Shown: positions 1-8,394, numbered from the stretch's first letter. The stretch is DNA of 30,748 nucleotides from Thermoplasmata archaeon (GCA_020351895.1 CP070672.1:4160240-4190987), one strand, 5' to 3'. Program-made: numbers and translations. The notes: generated by a model not told the origin, from the letters alone.

Positions 1-99
1 ATCGATATTTAATAAATTTAAGTTTCAGAAGCTAGATTATTTTAAAATCGGACTTCACCATTATGGAATGAATTTTAGGAATGTAAAGTCTCCAAATCC

Positions 100-735
100 C
101 TAGTCCAAAGGATCCTTGAAATCAACATACCAATGCTGACCATTGCAAAAAGGTTTGTTTTTGGATTTACCGCATTGGCATAAATTGTAATGTTCTTTGG
201 ATTCGGGCTTATTTCCAGCAGGATCGATAAACTCAAGACCGCCCACAACATCATAGGGTCCGTCCTTTGTCACTGTAATTTTTGGCTCGCGGTTATAGTC
301 CTTGTGCAGCACACCATCTTTTGTATAACTTAAAGCCCCAGAAGGACATGTTTCTATAACCGCTGTCGTTTCATCAGCATCCTGCGCATCGGGATCTACC
401 CAGGGCTCAATTTTCATGGGGAATACCTTTGGTGCATTATCAGTGCAGTAACCTCTGTGGGAGCATACTCCCCTGTTGTCATGGATTGTTAATTTCTCTC
501 CCTCATAGTTATCCATTTTATCAGGAATCCGGTCATCCTCCTTTTCATCTGTGAATCCGATCATGGAATGGGTTCCATCGCAAAAGGGTTTAGTTTTTGA
601 GCCACCACAGCGACATAGCAACATCATCTTCCTAGAATCGTGGGGCTCGTCCTTGTGATTTCTTAGATTTTCCAGATGTCTTACTGCATACGGTCCATTT
701 TTCGTGGGATGAATAGTTGGCTTCTCATTGAGCAT
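100..735 (-). CDS. CDGSH / ferredoxin-like / CDGSH triple-domain iron-sulfur protein
   Basis: A 211-residue soluble protein with three metal-binding parts. Residues 41-56 form a canonical CDGSH site (C41, C43, C52, H56), which in this family holds a [2Fe-2S] cluster with three Cys and one His. Residues about 84-137 match the divergent mono-cluster ferredoxin domain (Fer4_19 type): C91, C97 and C130 in a CPSGAL context. Residues 186-201 form a second CDGSH site (C186, C188, C197, H201), in which the usual CDG is CNG. ATG start with a good ribosome site (GGAGG, 8 nt before the start). It lies 68 nt downstream of the EgtD-like gene on the same strand, so it may be the last gene of the ergothioneine unit, although an AT-rich stretch upstream could be a separate promoter. 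A redox or cluster/sulfur-transfer role is inference; the true partner is unknown. Confidence 0.88.
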   Translation of the reverse strand: MLNEKPTIHPTKNGPYAVRHLENLRNHKDEPHDSRKMMLLCRCGGSKTKPFCDGTHSMIGFTDEKEDDRIPDKMDNYEGEKLTIHDNRGVCSHRGYCTDNAPKVFPMKIEPWVDPDAQDADETTAVIETCPSGALSYTKDGVLHKDYNREPKITVTKDGPYDVVGGLEFIDPAGNKPESKEHYNLCQCGKSKNKPFCNGQHWYVDFKDPLD

Positions 736-803
736 AAAAAAAATCCTCCATCACTTAATAATAAAAAATTATCATTAATCTTGTCCATGGATACAATGTC
801 TTC

Positions 804-1814
804 TCACCTCTTCTTAACCACTTGCCATAGTGAGTCCACAAAATAACCCTTGGAATCCGTATAATTGCTCAGAATTTCAAATCCAGCTCTGTTGGCCAAA
901 TGAAATATATCTGCTTCTGTGAATTTGAATGAATTCTCGGTATGAATAGATTCCCCTTTTTTAAATTTAAAGGATTTGTTCAGTGATTTTATGTTTACAG
1001 TCTGATCTTTTTTGCTTACCAAGTAGCTCTCCACTGCACCTGATCGTTCATTGAAACTTCCGTAATACTTGAAGTTACCAGGTTTAAAATCCCCACCAAG
1101 TTCGCGGTTGATTCGCCGAAGCAGGTTCAGATTAAATTGGGCAGTAACATCCTTTGAGTCATTATATGCCTTATTTAAGACATTGACTTCCTTTTTCAAG
1201 TCAAAGCCTATTAAAAGACAATCACCGTCATTTAGGGCATTCCGAAGTCTGTGCAGGAATAATTCGGCTTCGGATTCGTTGAAGTTCCCGATATTTGAAC
1301 CCAAGAACAAGACCAAGTTGGTTTCTTTGGCATGCTTCGCAATCCAGGTGATGCAGGTGAAGTATTCAGCAACCAGACCGTCGATCTTAACATCGATTTC
1401 CCTATCATTGAACTCCTTAATCAGGCTTTTTACTGCATCTTCACTTATATCGATTGGAATGTATGTTACATCCACATTAGATTCTAAAAAATGATTGATT
1501 AACACTCTTGTTTTGCTACCGTCACCGGCCACTAGCTCCACCAAATTGAAGTTTTTCTTCCCCAGGGTTCGTAAAATGTCCTTTTTGTGATTTTGCAGAA
1601 TTTCATACTCGCAATTTGTGAGATAGTATTCTTCAGTTTCAGTTATTTTACAAAAGAGATCTACACCCTCCTCATCATAGAAGTACTTACAGGGAATGGT
1701 CTTGGATTCCTTTGAAAGCCCCTGCTGAATGTCCTGGGCAAAATCTCTTTTTTTTATTACCGCGACGCCCTCTTCATCTAAAACCGTATATTGAGCCCTC
1801 ATCCTATCTGCCAA
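804..1814 (-). CDS. egtD: EgtD-like L-histidine N-alpha-methyltransferase
   Basis: SAM-dependent methyltransferase of the EgtD family (Methyltransf_33), which trimethylates the alpha-amino group of histidine to give trimethylhistidine (hercynine). Visible family marks: the substrate-region motif EEYYLTNCE (residues 61-69), the SAM loop ELVAGDGSKT (93-102), a LGSNIGNF motif, and the IHTENSFKF motif with E293, which lines up with the glutamate that binds the substrate amino group in mycobacterial EgtD. Length 336 is usual for the family. The first start is TTG at 1814; an ATG four codons in (1802) is equally possible, and neither has a clear ribosome site. It begins 36 nt after the ergothioneine synthase fusion on the same strand, very likely one transcript. 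No EgtB, EgtC or rhodanese-type EanB is seen nearby, as expected if the fusion does the sulfur step. Histidine specificity is inferred from motif and context. Confidence 0.87.
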   Translation of the reverse strand: MADRMRAQYTVLDEEGVAVIKKRDFAQDIQQGLSKESKTIPCKYFYDEEGVDLFCKITETEEYYLTNCEYEILQNHKKDILRTLGKKNFNLVELVAGDGSKTRVLINHFLESNVDVTYIPIDISEDAVKSLIKEFNDREIDVKIDGLVAEYFTCITWIAKHAKETNLVLFLGSNIGNFNESEAELFLHRLRNALNDGDCLLIGFDLKKEVNVLNKAYNDSKDVTAQFNLNLLRRINRELGGDFKPGNFKYYGSFNERSGAVESYLVSKKDQTVNIKSLNKSFKFKKGESIHTENSFKFTEADIFHLANRAGFEILSNYTDSKGYFVDSLWQVVKKR

Positions 1815-1850
1815 ATTTTTATTTCACTATTAAATCGTACATATAAATAA

Positions 1851-4800
1851 TTATCTACAGGAGACAAAACGTACGACAGCTTCCTGTTCAATAATAATGT
1901 GTTTTAAAGCATCCAGGGTTTTTTCTATTTCCTCCATGGTATTGATATGCCCCAAAGAGAATCGAACAGCACAATGCGCGTCCTCCTCGGAAAGTCCCAT
2001 GGCCAAAAGTGTATGTGATGGTTCTGGCTCACCGGCTCTGCAGGCCGAGCCTGAGGAAACTGCAATACCGTATTCATCCAATGCAATGACTATGGATTCT
2101 CCTCTCATCTTGGGGAAGGTCACGTTAAGGGTGTTGGGTAGTCTGAATTCTGCATGGCCGTTTATCTTTACCTTAGGCATGATCTTCGTAATTCCGCTTT
2201 CGAGCCTGTCTCGCATAGTTTTTACCCTTTCCATATCGGAAAGCCCATCCATACCAAGTTCGGCTGCCCGTCCAAATCCCAAAATGCCCAAGACATTCTC
2301 TGTCCCCGCCCGAAGTCCCCGTTCCTGATGGCCTCCTGTTATCAGGGGCTCCAATTCAATGCCTTTTTTCAGGTATAACGCTCCGACTCCCTTGGGCCCT
2401 TGAAGTTTATGAGCCGATAATGTTAACATATCAACACCAAGTTCCTCAACATCCACTGGTATTTTACCCACTGCTTGAACAGCATCTGTGTGAAAGGGCA
2501 CATTATTCTCATGGGCAATTTCGACAAGTTCTTTTATAGGCTGGATTACACCTGTCTCATTGTTTGCCATCATTATGCTTACAAGGCATGTTTTATTATT
2601 GATTTCTTTTTGTAAACTTTCTAAAGATACAAGACCGTGCTTATCTACCGGAAGATGGGTCGATGTAAAACCCTTGGTCTCAAGCCACTTACATGTATTC
2701 AGAACAGAGGGATGTTCAATTGCAGAAGTTATAATGTGGGTCTTTCCCTTAGATTTACATGAAAAAGCCATACCTTTAATGGCAAGATTATTGGCCTCAG
2801 AACCGGATCCTGTGAATACAAGGCGTCTTGGTGTGCAATTTATTAGATACGCGATCTTTCTACGGGCATCATCCAGTGCAATGTGAGCCTCCTTTCCATA
2901 AGAATACAGGCTTGACGGGTTGCCAAACCGATCTAAGAATTCAATCACAGCCTCTTTGACTTCAATGCTGAGTGGAGTTGTTGCATTGTTGTCAAGGTAA
3001 ATTCTTTTTGTTTCAGGTGTTATTTCTACCTCCAAATCCGCGGAATATTCTCCTTTTCCAATAATCTCCCCTTTTGCACGTTCTCCTACCTTGACAACAT
3101 CGCATAAAAGAGCCTTGTACACTGGAAATCCCGAGATGGGATCATATCTAGTTACATCAGTTAGGTCATTTATGCATGCTTCACGCCATTCCTTAGATCC
3201 TAAGGCTCCACCACCCATTGCACTGGCCTCAATTGCACCCTTCACAATATCATCGGTAACATAGGCATACATTCCAACTTTCCCACGTTTTGTGATGATA
3301 TTGATAAAATCTCCATTGGCAATACCTCGTTCTTTTGCATCCTGAGAGTTCATCATAACAGTAGGCAGGGGTTTATCTTTGGATAACGAAGGAATCGAAT
3401 GATGCAAGGTATGAAGATCAACATTGGACCTTGCACCTGAATTGAATACCAAAGGGAACCTCTTTGCAGCATCCGGTTGGGAAAGCGGACCTTCACCAGG
3501 TTCCATATAAACAGGCAGTGGATCATAACCATACTCCTCGAGTATGGAGGATGCGATCTCGAACTTTCCAGAAGGTGTATCAAAGCCCAACTTGCCGTCC
3601 TTGCGAAGCGTACCTTTCTCCCATTTTTTAAACTGCAAGATCTCGGTGGGAATCTGAACCATCCCACCTGCATCTTGAACATCCTTTAGGGTAAATCCAG
3701 AGCCTTCAAGAACCCTATTCAGCAATTCTTCCTCTGTCTGCGGATAAAGGTGACCGTATCCCAAAAGCTTGGCAAGTTCTGCCTGAATAAAGAAATCGTT
3801 TCTCGCCTCTCCAACTGGTTCAATGACTCGCTCGCGAATTCTGAATACAGAGTCATAGATCATATAGGATTCAATCTCGTAATATGTGCAAGCAGGCAGT
3901 ACGATATCTGCGTAAGCCATATCCGCTGTCATCTGACGGTCAATGCAAACAAGAAAATCCAGTCCTGCCAGGGTCTTTCTCCAGACCTCAGACTGCGGCC
4001 ATGATGTGATAATCGAGGCACCAAGGCTGATCAACATTTTTATAGGATATGGTTTTTCCTCTAAAACCGCTTTTGGGAGAATATTTGCATGGAATTCCCC
4101 TCTATATTTGGTATAAATCGGGAAATTATTGTATCCAGCGGCTTTTCTTATATCTGGATTTTCAATATGCCCTTCACGATTTAGGGGGAACATGTTCTGG
4201 GGCATCTTGAAGCACCATCCCCCAGGAACATCAAGTTGTCCTGCCAGTGCCCAGAATGTGATGACTGCCCTAATGGCCTGAACTGCCCCATCACTGTATT
4301 CCAATCCGCTGTACATCATAGGGGCTACACCGTCGGTTTCGGCGATTCTTCTTGCAAGTGATATGACGGTCTCTGCAGGAACTCCTGTGATATGTTCTAC
4401 AACCTCAGGGGTGAAATGAGCAATATACTGGGAGAATTCGGGAAAGCCAATTGTCCAGTTCATAGCAAATTCGTCATCATACATTTCTTCGTTGATCAGC
4501 ACATTGCACATACCAAGTGCAAGGGCACCGTCCGTTCCTGGTCTAATTGGAATCCACTGGGCATTGGGATACTTTGCCATTGCTGTTTTCCGTGGATCTA
4601 TAACCACGATTTCGGCTCCCCGCTTGTGCGCCTTATGAATCCTCTCAAAATCATAGGGGGGACAATGTGCAGCTGGATTCTTGCCCCAGATCACGATCAA
4701 CTTCGCATGCTCGATATCAGTGAACATGTTGATGTACATGCTTCCCATTGTGACATGCGGGGCGATCATGGCAAATGAAACATAACATAGTGCACCAACG

Positions 4801-5240
4801 CCGAGTGTATTTGGGGAGCCAAACGGAAAAAGAACACTTGATGCTGAGGATACAGCCACTCCCTTTGGTTGAAATATATCGCACATGGAGAGTTCGAAAC
4901 TTCCGCTGCCAGTATAGATCGCTGTTGCTTCGGCTCCAAATTTGTCTTTGACTTCTTTCAATTTATTAACGATAATATCGTATGCTTCATCCCAGGAAAT
5001 GCGCTCAAATTCGTACGTACCTTTGGGGCCTTTTCGTCTCATTGGATATAAAAGGCGGTCCTTTGAGTACACTATCTCGGGTGAACGCTCGCCGACCCTG
5101 CACTGGATTCCCAATGAAGAGGATGAGTCGGGCTCTACCTTGGCCATCCTTCCTTCATTATCGTATGTTACCTCTACCCAGCAGCCTGCCGAGCATATGC
5201 CACATATGGCTCTTTTTTTGTTATTATTATCAGTTTCCAC
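1851..5240 (-). CDS. Metallopterin-dependent ergothioneine synthase (molybdopterin oxidoreductase-cysteine desulfurase fusion)
   Basis: A single 1129-residue open frame joins two enzymes. Residues 1 to about 725 are a DMSO-reductase-family Mo/W-bis-pterin module. It has an N-terminal [4Fe-4S] motif (C13, C16, C20, C47), a probable metal-ligand cysteine C152 in the stretch GSPNTLGVGALCY, and a C-terminal molybdopterin dinucleotide-binding region. A linker of about 20 residues leads to a complete NifS/IscS-type cysteine desulfurase (about 747-1125), with the start motif YLDNNATTP, PLP lysine K945 in SAHK, and catalytic cysteine C1067 in SSGSACRAGEPEPSH. This architecture is that of the bifunctional ergothioneine synthase characterised from Caldithrix abyssi. 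There an acetylene-hydratase-like module puts sulfur, taken from cysteine by the desulfurase half, onto C2 of trimethylhistidine without oxygen. The EgtD neighbour supports the same job here. GTG start behind a GAGGGGGAG ribosome site. A generic formate dehydrogenase or polysulfide reductase role is less likely because of the fusion and neighbour. Confidence 0.88.
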   Translation of the reverse strand: METDNNNKKRAICGICSAGCWVEVTYDNEGRMAKVEPDSSSSLGIQCRVGERSPEIVYSKDRLLYPMRRKGPKGTYEFERISWDEAYDIIVNKLKEVKDKFGAEATAIYTGSGSFELSMCDIFQPKGVAVSSASSVLFPFGSPNTLGVGALCYVSFAMIAPHVTMGSMYINMFTDIEHAKLIVIWGKNPAAHCPPYDFERIHKAHKRGAEIVVIDPRKTAMAKYPNAQWIPIRPGTDGALALGMCNVLINEEMYDDEFAMNWTIGFPEFSQYIAHFTPEVVEHITGVPAETVISLARRIAETDGVAPMMYSGLEYSDGAVQAIRAVITFWALAGQLDVPGGWCFKMPQNMFPLNREGHIENPDIRKAAGYNNFPIYTKYRGEFHANILPKAVLEEKPYPIKMLISLGASIITSWPQSEVWRKTLAGLDFLVCIDRQMTADMAYADIVLPACTYYEIESYMIYDSVFRIRERVIEPVGEARNDFFIQAELAKLLGYGHLYPQTEEELLNRVLEGSGFTLKDVQDAGGMVQIPTEILQFKKWEKGTLRKDGKLGFDTPSGKFEIASSILEEYGYDPLPVYMEPGEGPLSQPDAAKRFPLVFNSGARSNVDLHTLHHSIPSLSKDKPLPTVMMNSQDAKERGIANGDFINIITKRGKVGMYAYVTDDIVKGAIEASAMGGGALGSKEWREACINDLTDVTRYDPISGFPVYKALLCDVVKVGERAKGEIIGKGEYSADLEVEITPETKRIYLDNNATTPLSIEVKEAVIEFLDRFGNPSSLYSYGKEAHIALDDARRKIAYLINCTPRRLVFTGSGSEANNLAIKGMAFSCKSKGKTHIITSAIEHPSVLNTCKWLETKGFTSTHLPVDKHGLVSLESLQKEINNKTCLVSIMMANNETGVIQPIKELVEIAHENNVPFHTDAVQAVGKIPVDVEELGVDMLTLSAHKLQGPKGVGALYLKKGIELEPLITGGHQERGLRAGTENVLGILGFGRAAELGMDGLSDMERVKTMRDRLESGITKIMPKVKINGHAEFRLPNTLNVTFPKMRGESIVIALDEYGIAVSSGSACRAGEPEPSHTLLAMGLSEEDAHCAVRFSLGHINTMEEIEKTLDALKHIIIEQEAVVRFVSCR

Positions 5241-5315
5241 ATCTCCCCCTCGTAATGCTTTTCATAAATGATGGAAAGAAATTGCTTTTACCTATCAATT
5301 CTGGTATATTTGAGA

Positions 5316-5329
5316 AATAATATATAAAT
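5316..5329 (-). promoter_or_regulatory. TATA box for the ergothioneine synthase gene
   Basis: On the minus strand this reads ATTTATATATTATT, an archaeal TATA box. A transcript starting about 27 nt downstream, near 5297, would have a leader of roughly 57 nt before the GTG start at 5240. The box lies just past the heliorhodopsin stop, so the ergothioneine genes can be transcribed alone, with or without read-through from the heliorhodopsin gene. Confidence 0.55.
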
Positions 5330-5373
5330 CTAATGAGCCATGAGAAATCAGATTCGGAGCATTCTATTTTATG

Positions 5374-6147
5374 CTATGCAGGCCTCAGTGTTCCTGCGAA
5401 AACCTGCCAAGCCAGGGCCGATTTTGCTACCAAACTGAGGATCACATACATTCTTTCTCCATAGAGGTAGTCCCTCCATTTCCTGAACTTCTTATATTGA
5501 AGGACCATGTTAATTGCAAAGCTGTTAAACAGTATCGCAATGGTTATGAAAATGTAGTACACGAAATCAGGGGGTCCCCCCTCTTCCCCTCCTGCACCGA
5601 AGAGCCATATGAAAATAACGACCCACGGTATTATCCCTGCAATACAACCGTAAATGAACGGTTTCCAGTCCGTTTTTTCTGTATACTGGTTGTGAACTTC
5701 CATTCTTAGACCGAATAAAATCATCATCATGTTAAGGAAGAATACCAAAAGGAGTGTGCCGATGTCGTATATACCGGTAAGCATGGCAATGATCACTATC
5801 ATGAGAGATGCACTTAACGAATACTCATACCATCGGAACCTGTTCATTCCCTTTTTCAAGTCTCTCACATATTTATTATATAAAACCGTGGCAATCAGTA
5901 GATGTGCTATTGCAGACATGAACAAAAATGCAGCCACAAGGGGCCCTATTCTTAAATCAAAAAGCGTTACAGTGGCTGGATTCAATGTTTCTGTTGCCGG
6001 GTCGAACTCAAGATAACTTCTTGTTACAGGGAGAGTGAAATCGTTGCTCAAAATGAGCATTAAAGCCCCCTGGATCAGGTGCAATATTCCCATTACCAAA
6101 TTAAAGTTCTTCAATTTCTTGAATTTAATGTCTTCTGATTCTTCCAC
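5374..6147 (-). CDS. Heliorhodopsin
   Basis: Seven-helix retinal protein of the heliorhodopsin family, a light sensor class distinct from type-1 rhodopsins and inserted with its N-terminus in the cytoplasm. Family hallmarks are plain: LSNDFTLPVT near the first helix, RWYEYSLSASLM in helix 3, QYKKFRKWRDYLYGER before helix 7, and VAKSALAWQVFAGTLRP at the C-terminus. Counted from GTG at 6147, the counterion glutamate is E108 and the retinal Schiff-base lysine is K242; reference heliorhodopsin 48C12 uses E107 and K241. The frame is open to a TTG at 6162, but a strong GGGAGG ribosome site (6155-6160) stands 7 nt before the GTG, which settles the start at 257 residues. No ion-pump motif is seen; a sensory or signalling role is expected. 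It is followed on the same strand, 133 nt later, by the ergothioneine genes. Confidence 0.96.
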   Translation of the reverse strand: MEESEDIKFKKLKNFNLVMGILHLIQGALMLILSNDFTLPVTRSYLEFDPATETLNPATVTLFDLRIGPLVAAFLFMSAIAHLLIATVLYNKYVRDLKKGMNRFRWYEYSLSASLMIVIIAMLTGIYDIGTLLLVFFLNMMMILFGLRMEVHNQYTEKTDWKPFIYGCIAGIIPWVVIFIWLFGAGGEEGGPPDFVYYIFITIAILFNSFAINMVLQYKKFRKWRDYLYGERMYVILSLVAKSALAWQVFAGTLRPA

Positions 6148-6185
6148 ACCTATCCCTCCCAATTAATTATTTGGTATTGTTAAAC

Positions 6186-6199
6186 ATTATAATCATATA
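6186..6199 (-). promoter_or_regulatory. Probable TATA box for heliorhodopsin
   Basis: The minus strand here reads TATATGATTATAAT. A start about 25 nt downstream (near 6165) gives a short leader of about 18 nt that contains the GGGAGG ribosome site of the GTG start. The surrounding 6163-6300 region is very AT-rich, so the exact box is uncertain. Confidence 0.4.
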
Positions 6200-6359
6200 T
6201 TTTTTTTCATAAAATATCATATACATATGTAAATAAATGCAGGGACCTTCGAAGAAAGGCTGATATGACCTTATTCTTCCGCCTAATTATTCAAAATTTG
6301 AGATTTTTATCGAACTTTTTTATAATAGTGCTGTATTTTTTGACATTGGAGATAAAAAA

Positions 6360-6521
6360 ATGCGGACGAAATGGAAGGACATGGAGGAAAGTTCTTTGAT
6401 TTTTTTGGACTGGCCGGAGATAGAGGTCAATGAGGAGAACATAATTCTAAAATCCAGTGTAACTAGGATTATAATCGGGAAGGGGAAGGAAAATCATGTG
6501 GACAATTCAGGATCCTTATGA
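6360..6521 (+). CDS. Small hypothetical protein (53 aa)
   Basis: A short frame with expression signals: a TATA-like TTTTTATAATA at 6317-6327, GGAG at 6348-6351, and ATG at 6360 about 8 nt later. The product starts MRTKWKDMEESSLIFLDW and ends with a basic, glycine-containing tail (IIIGKGKENHVDNSGSL). It has no recognisable domain, membrane helix or metal site. It sits divergently from heliorhodopsin and about 90 nt before the TPR gene. It could be a real small protein, a remnant of a larger gene, or a chance frame; no homologue comes to mind. Confidence 0.35.
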   Translation: MRTKWKDMEESSLIFLDWPEIEVNEENIILKSSVTRIIIGKGKENHVDNSGSL

Positions 6522-6610
6522 ATTTTAAGGAAAGAAAAAACTCGTTTTTAAGAAACTCACCCCAAAAAACTTTTTAATGCCTCCTGCAATAAACTAACCG
6601 TGGTTAAGTC

Positions 6611-7210
6611 ATGGCCAAAACAGTTGAAAAATGCTTAAATCTCGGTGAGCAGCGGTATAACCGCGGTGATTTCGAGGAGGCAATAAATTGGTACGACGAG
6701 GCAATAAAGCTGGATCCTGAAAACAAAGAGGCTTGGAGCGCAAAGGCTATGATCCACGCAGAGCTCGAAATATTCGACGATGCCATCAAGTGTTTTGAAA
6801 AGGCCCTGAAAATCGATGACAATGATGTGGAGTTGTGGTATGGAAAGGCCATCTCGCAGTCGAGGTTAGGCCTTTATGAGGAAGCCATCGAGTCATATGA
6901 CAGGGTATTGGGAATGTTACCAAACCACGAGAAGGCTTGGATAGGAAAAGGCCTGGCTCTGGCGGAGTTGGGAAGATGGGATGAAGCCTTGGATTACGCA
7001 AACAAAGGCATCGAGATATATCCGGATTTTATTAACGCATGGTTCCTAAAGGCAATTGCACTGGAGAACTTCACTAGATATGAGGAAGCAATCGAATGTT
7101 ACGAAGAAATGCTGAAGCTAGATCCGAACAACATCGACGCACTTGAAGGAATAAAAGAGTGTAAAGAGTATATCTCGGGAGAGAAATCTGAGGACGGAAT
7201 TTTTTATTAG
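6611..7210 (+). CDS. TPR-repeat protein
   Basis: A 199-residue soluble protein built almost wholly of tetratricopeptide repeats. About five 34-residue units run from residue 4 to 180, with the typical pattern W/A-x2-G/K-A...L-G/F-x2-E-A-I-x-C/S-Y/F-[DE]-x-[AV]-L-x-[LI]-x-P. Such arrays form a curved helical scaffold that binds partner proteins or peptides. No signal peptide or catalytic domain is present. A TATA-like element at 6568-6580 lies about 36 nt before the ATG, implying a short leader without a clear ribosome site. The next gene starts about 100 nt later behind its own promoter, so it is probably a single-gene unit. The partner is unknown. Confidence 0.9.
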   Translation: MAKTVEKCLNLGEQRYNRGDFEEAINWYDEAIKLDPENKEAWSAKAMIHAELEIFDDAIKCFEKALKIDDNDVELWYGKAISQSRLGLYEEAIESYDRVLGMLPNHEKAWIGKGLALAELGRWDEALDYANKGIEIYPDFINAWFLKAIALENFTRYEEAIECYEEMLKLDPNNIDALEGIKECKEYISGEKSEDGIFY

Positions 7211-7273
7211 AATGCTGCCTGACCTGTTTATCAAAACCAAGTTTGTGAAAATCTCTGGCGGCAAGCTCAGAGG

Positions 7274-7286
7274 AAAAATAATATAG
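7274..7286 (+). promoter_or_regulatory. TATA box for the DUF373-pterin kinase-rlmE operon
   Basis: AAAAATAATATAG, centred about 30 nt before the ATG at 7312. Transcription would start at or within a few bases of the ATG, i.e. a leaderless mRNA, which supports choosing 7312 over the GTG at 7291. Confidence 0.55.
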
Positions 7287-7311
7287 TAGAGTGTGTATAC
7301 TAATCTATCGC

Positions 7312-8385
7312 ATGAAGCTCTTGATTCTGTGTGTGGATAGGGACAATGATCTCGGTAAAAAAGCGTATATTGAGTCTCCAGTGATAGGTCGAGAGGATTG
7401 TCTGAAGGCCGCTGTGGCACTTGGATTGAAGGATCCAGAAGAATCGGATACCAACTCCTTGTTTTCAGGCATATCCATTTATGATGATTACATTAAAAGC
7501 GGTGTTGAAGCCGAGATAGCGGTGATATGCGGGGATCATGATGTTGGTATTAAATCGGACCAGGCCCTTGCCAATGAGATAGATATAGTCATGAAAAAGG
7601 TTGAACCAAAGAGTGCTATACTCGTTTCCGATGGTGCCGAAGATGAATTCATCTATCCCATTCTTGCATCAAGGGTTCCAATCGATGGGATAAAGAGAGT
7701 GGTCGTGAAACAGAGCAGGAATATCGAGAGCATCTATTACATGATAGCCAGATCCATTCAGGATGAGAAGGTCAGACGTAGATTCGTATTACCTGTGGCT
7801 TTGGCATTGATCGTATTCTCGACATTCTCTCTATTGACTATATTGATGGCTCTTCCAAACATATCCTGGGCAGTGGTATTTCTAACGCTTGGTATTTACA
7901 TCATAATCAAGGCCTACAACCTGGATGAACCCATCAAGGCAATGTCCCAGGATGCCAAAACCGCCATATCCACAATTCCTTTCGTCCTTCTCGCAGGAAT
8001 CATAGTTGTGGCTGGAATATTGGCTGGTTATAACGCTATAGAGGGGCTATCAATATGGCAAGAGCAATTCCTTGCAATCAGCGGCATCCTCCTTTGGGCT
8101 GGGGTTTTCGCCATAATACTGCTGGGAATAGGACGGGCATTACAGGTTTACACAAGAGATAACGATTTTCCCTGGGTTTTCTTTCCAATAGTTTTTTCGG
8201 TCCTTGCCTTCGGCTCATTTCTTTACGGCGCTTTGGAGTTATCCAGATATCTGTTGGGTTATATCGACACCAGAGTCGTGGATGATATAGCCGTATTCTG
8301 GGGTCTGGGCTCCTTTTTCGCGGTTTTGGGATATAAATCATTCGGCAGCATAAAAGGGCATAAAACCCCGGACTGGCATAAGTGA
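7312..8385 (+). CDS. DUF373 family membrane protein
   Basis: Conserved archaeal DUF373 protein of 357 residues. The N-terminal soluble half (about 1-165) begins with the family signature MKLLILCVDRDNDLG and holds conserved GREDC, GDHDVG and SDGAEDE stretches. The C-terminal half has about six membrane helices, starting VLPVALALIVFSTFSLL and ending near the C-terminus. The function of the family is not known. The frame is open to a GTG at 7291, but the ATG at 7312 gives the usual family N-terminus and fits the promoter spacing. It is the first gene of a compact operon: the pterin kinase-like gene starts 9 nt after its stop and rlmE 9 nt after that. Confidence 0.9.
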   Translation: MKLLILCVDRDNDLGKKAYIESPVIGREDCLKAAVALGLKDPEESDTNSLFSGISIYDDYIKSGVEAEIAVICGDHDVGIKSDQALANEIDIVMKKVEPKSAILVSDGAEDEFIYPILASRVPIDGIKRVVVKQSRNIESIYYMIARSIQDEKVRRRFVLPVALALIVFSTFSLLTILMALPNISWAVVFLTLGIYIIIKAYNLDEPIKAMSQDAKTAISTIPFVLLAGIIVVAGILAGYNAIEGLSIWQEQFLAISGILLWAGVFAIILLGIGRALQVYTRDNDFPWVFFPIVFSVLAFGSFLYGALELSRYLLGYIDTRVVDDIAVFWGLGSFFAVLGYKSFGSIKGHKTPDWHK

Positions 8386-8394
8386 AGGATTCAC

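Noticed and set aside
1851..5240. Two separate genes (formate dehydrogenase-like and nifS) joined by an assembly error
   Set aside because: The frame runs through a clean linker with no indel signs, and the same fusion exists in an experimentally studied ergothioneine synthase; the EgtD neighbour also fits.
5374..6147. Type-1 proton-pumping rhodopsin
   Set aside because: Motifs are those of heliorhodopsin (E108 counterion in YEYS, C-terminal AKSALAWQVF); no DTD/DTE-type pump motif.
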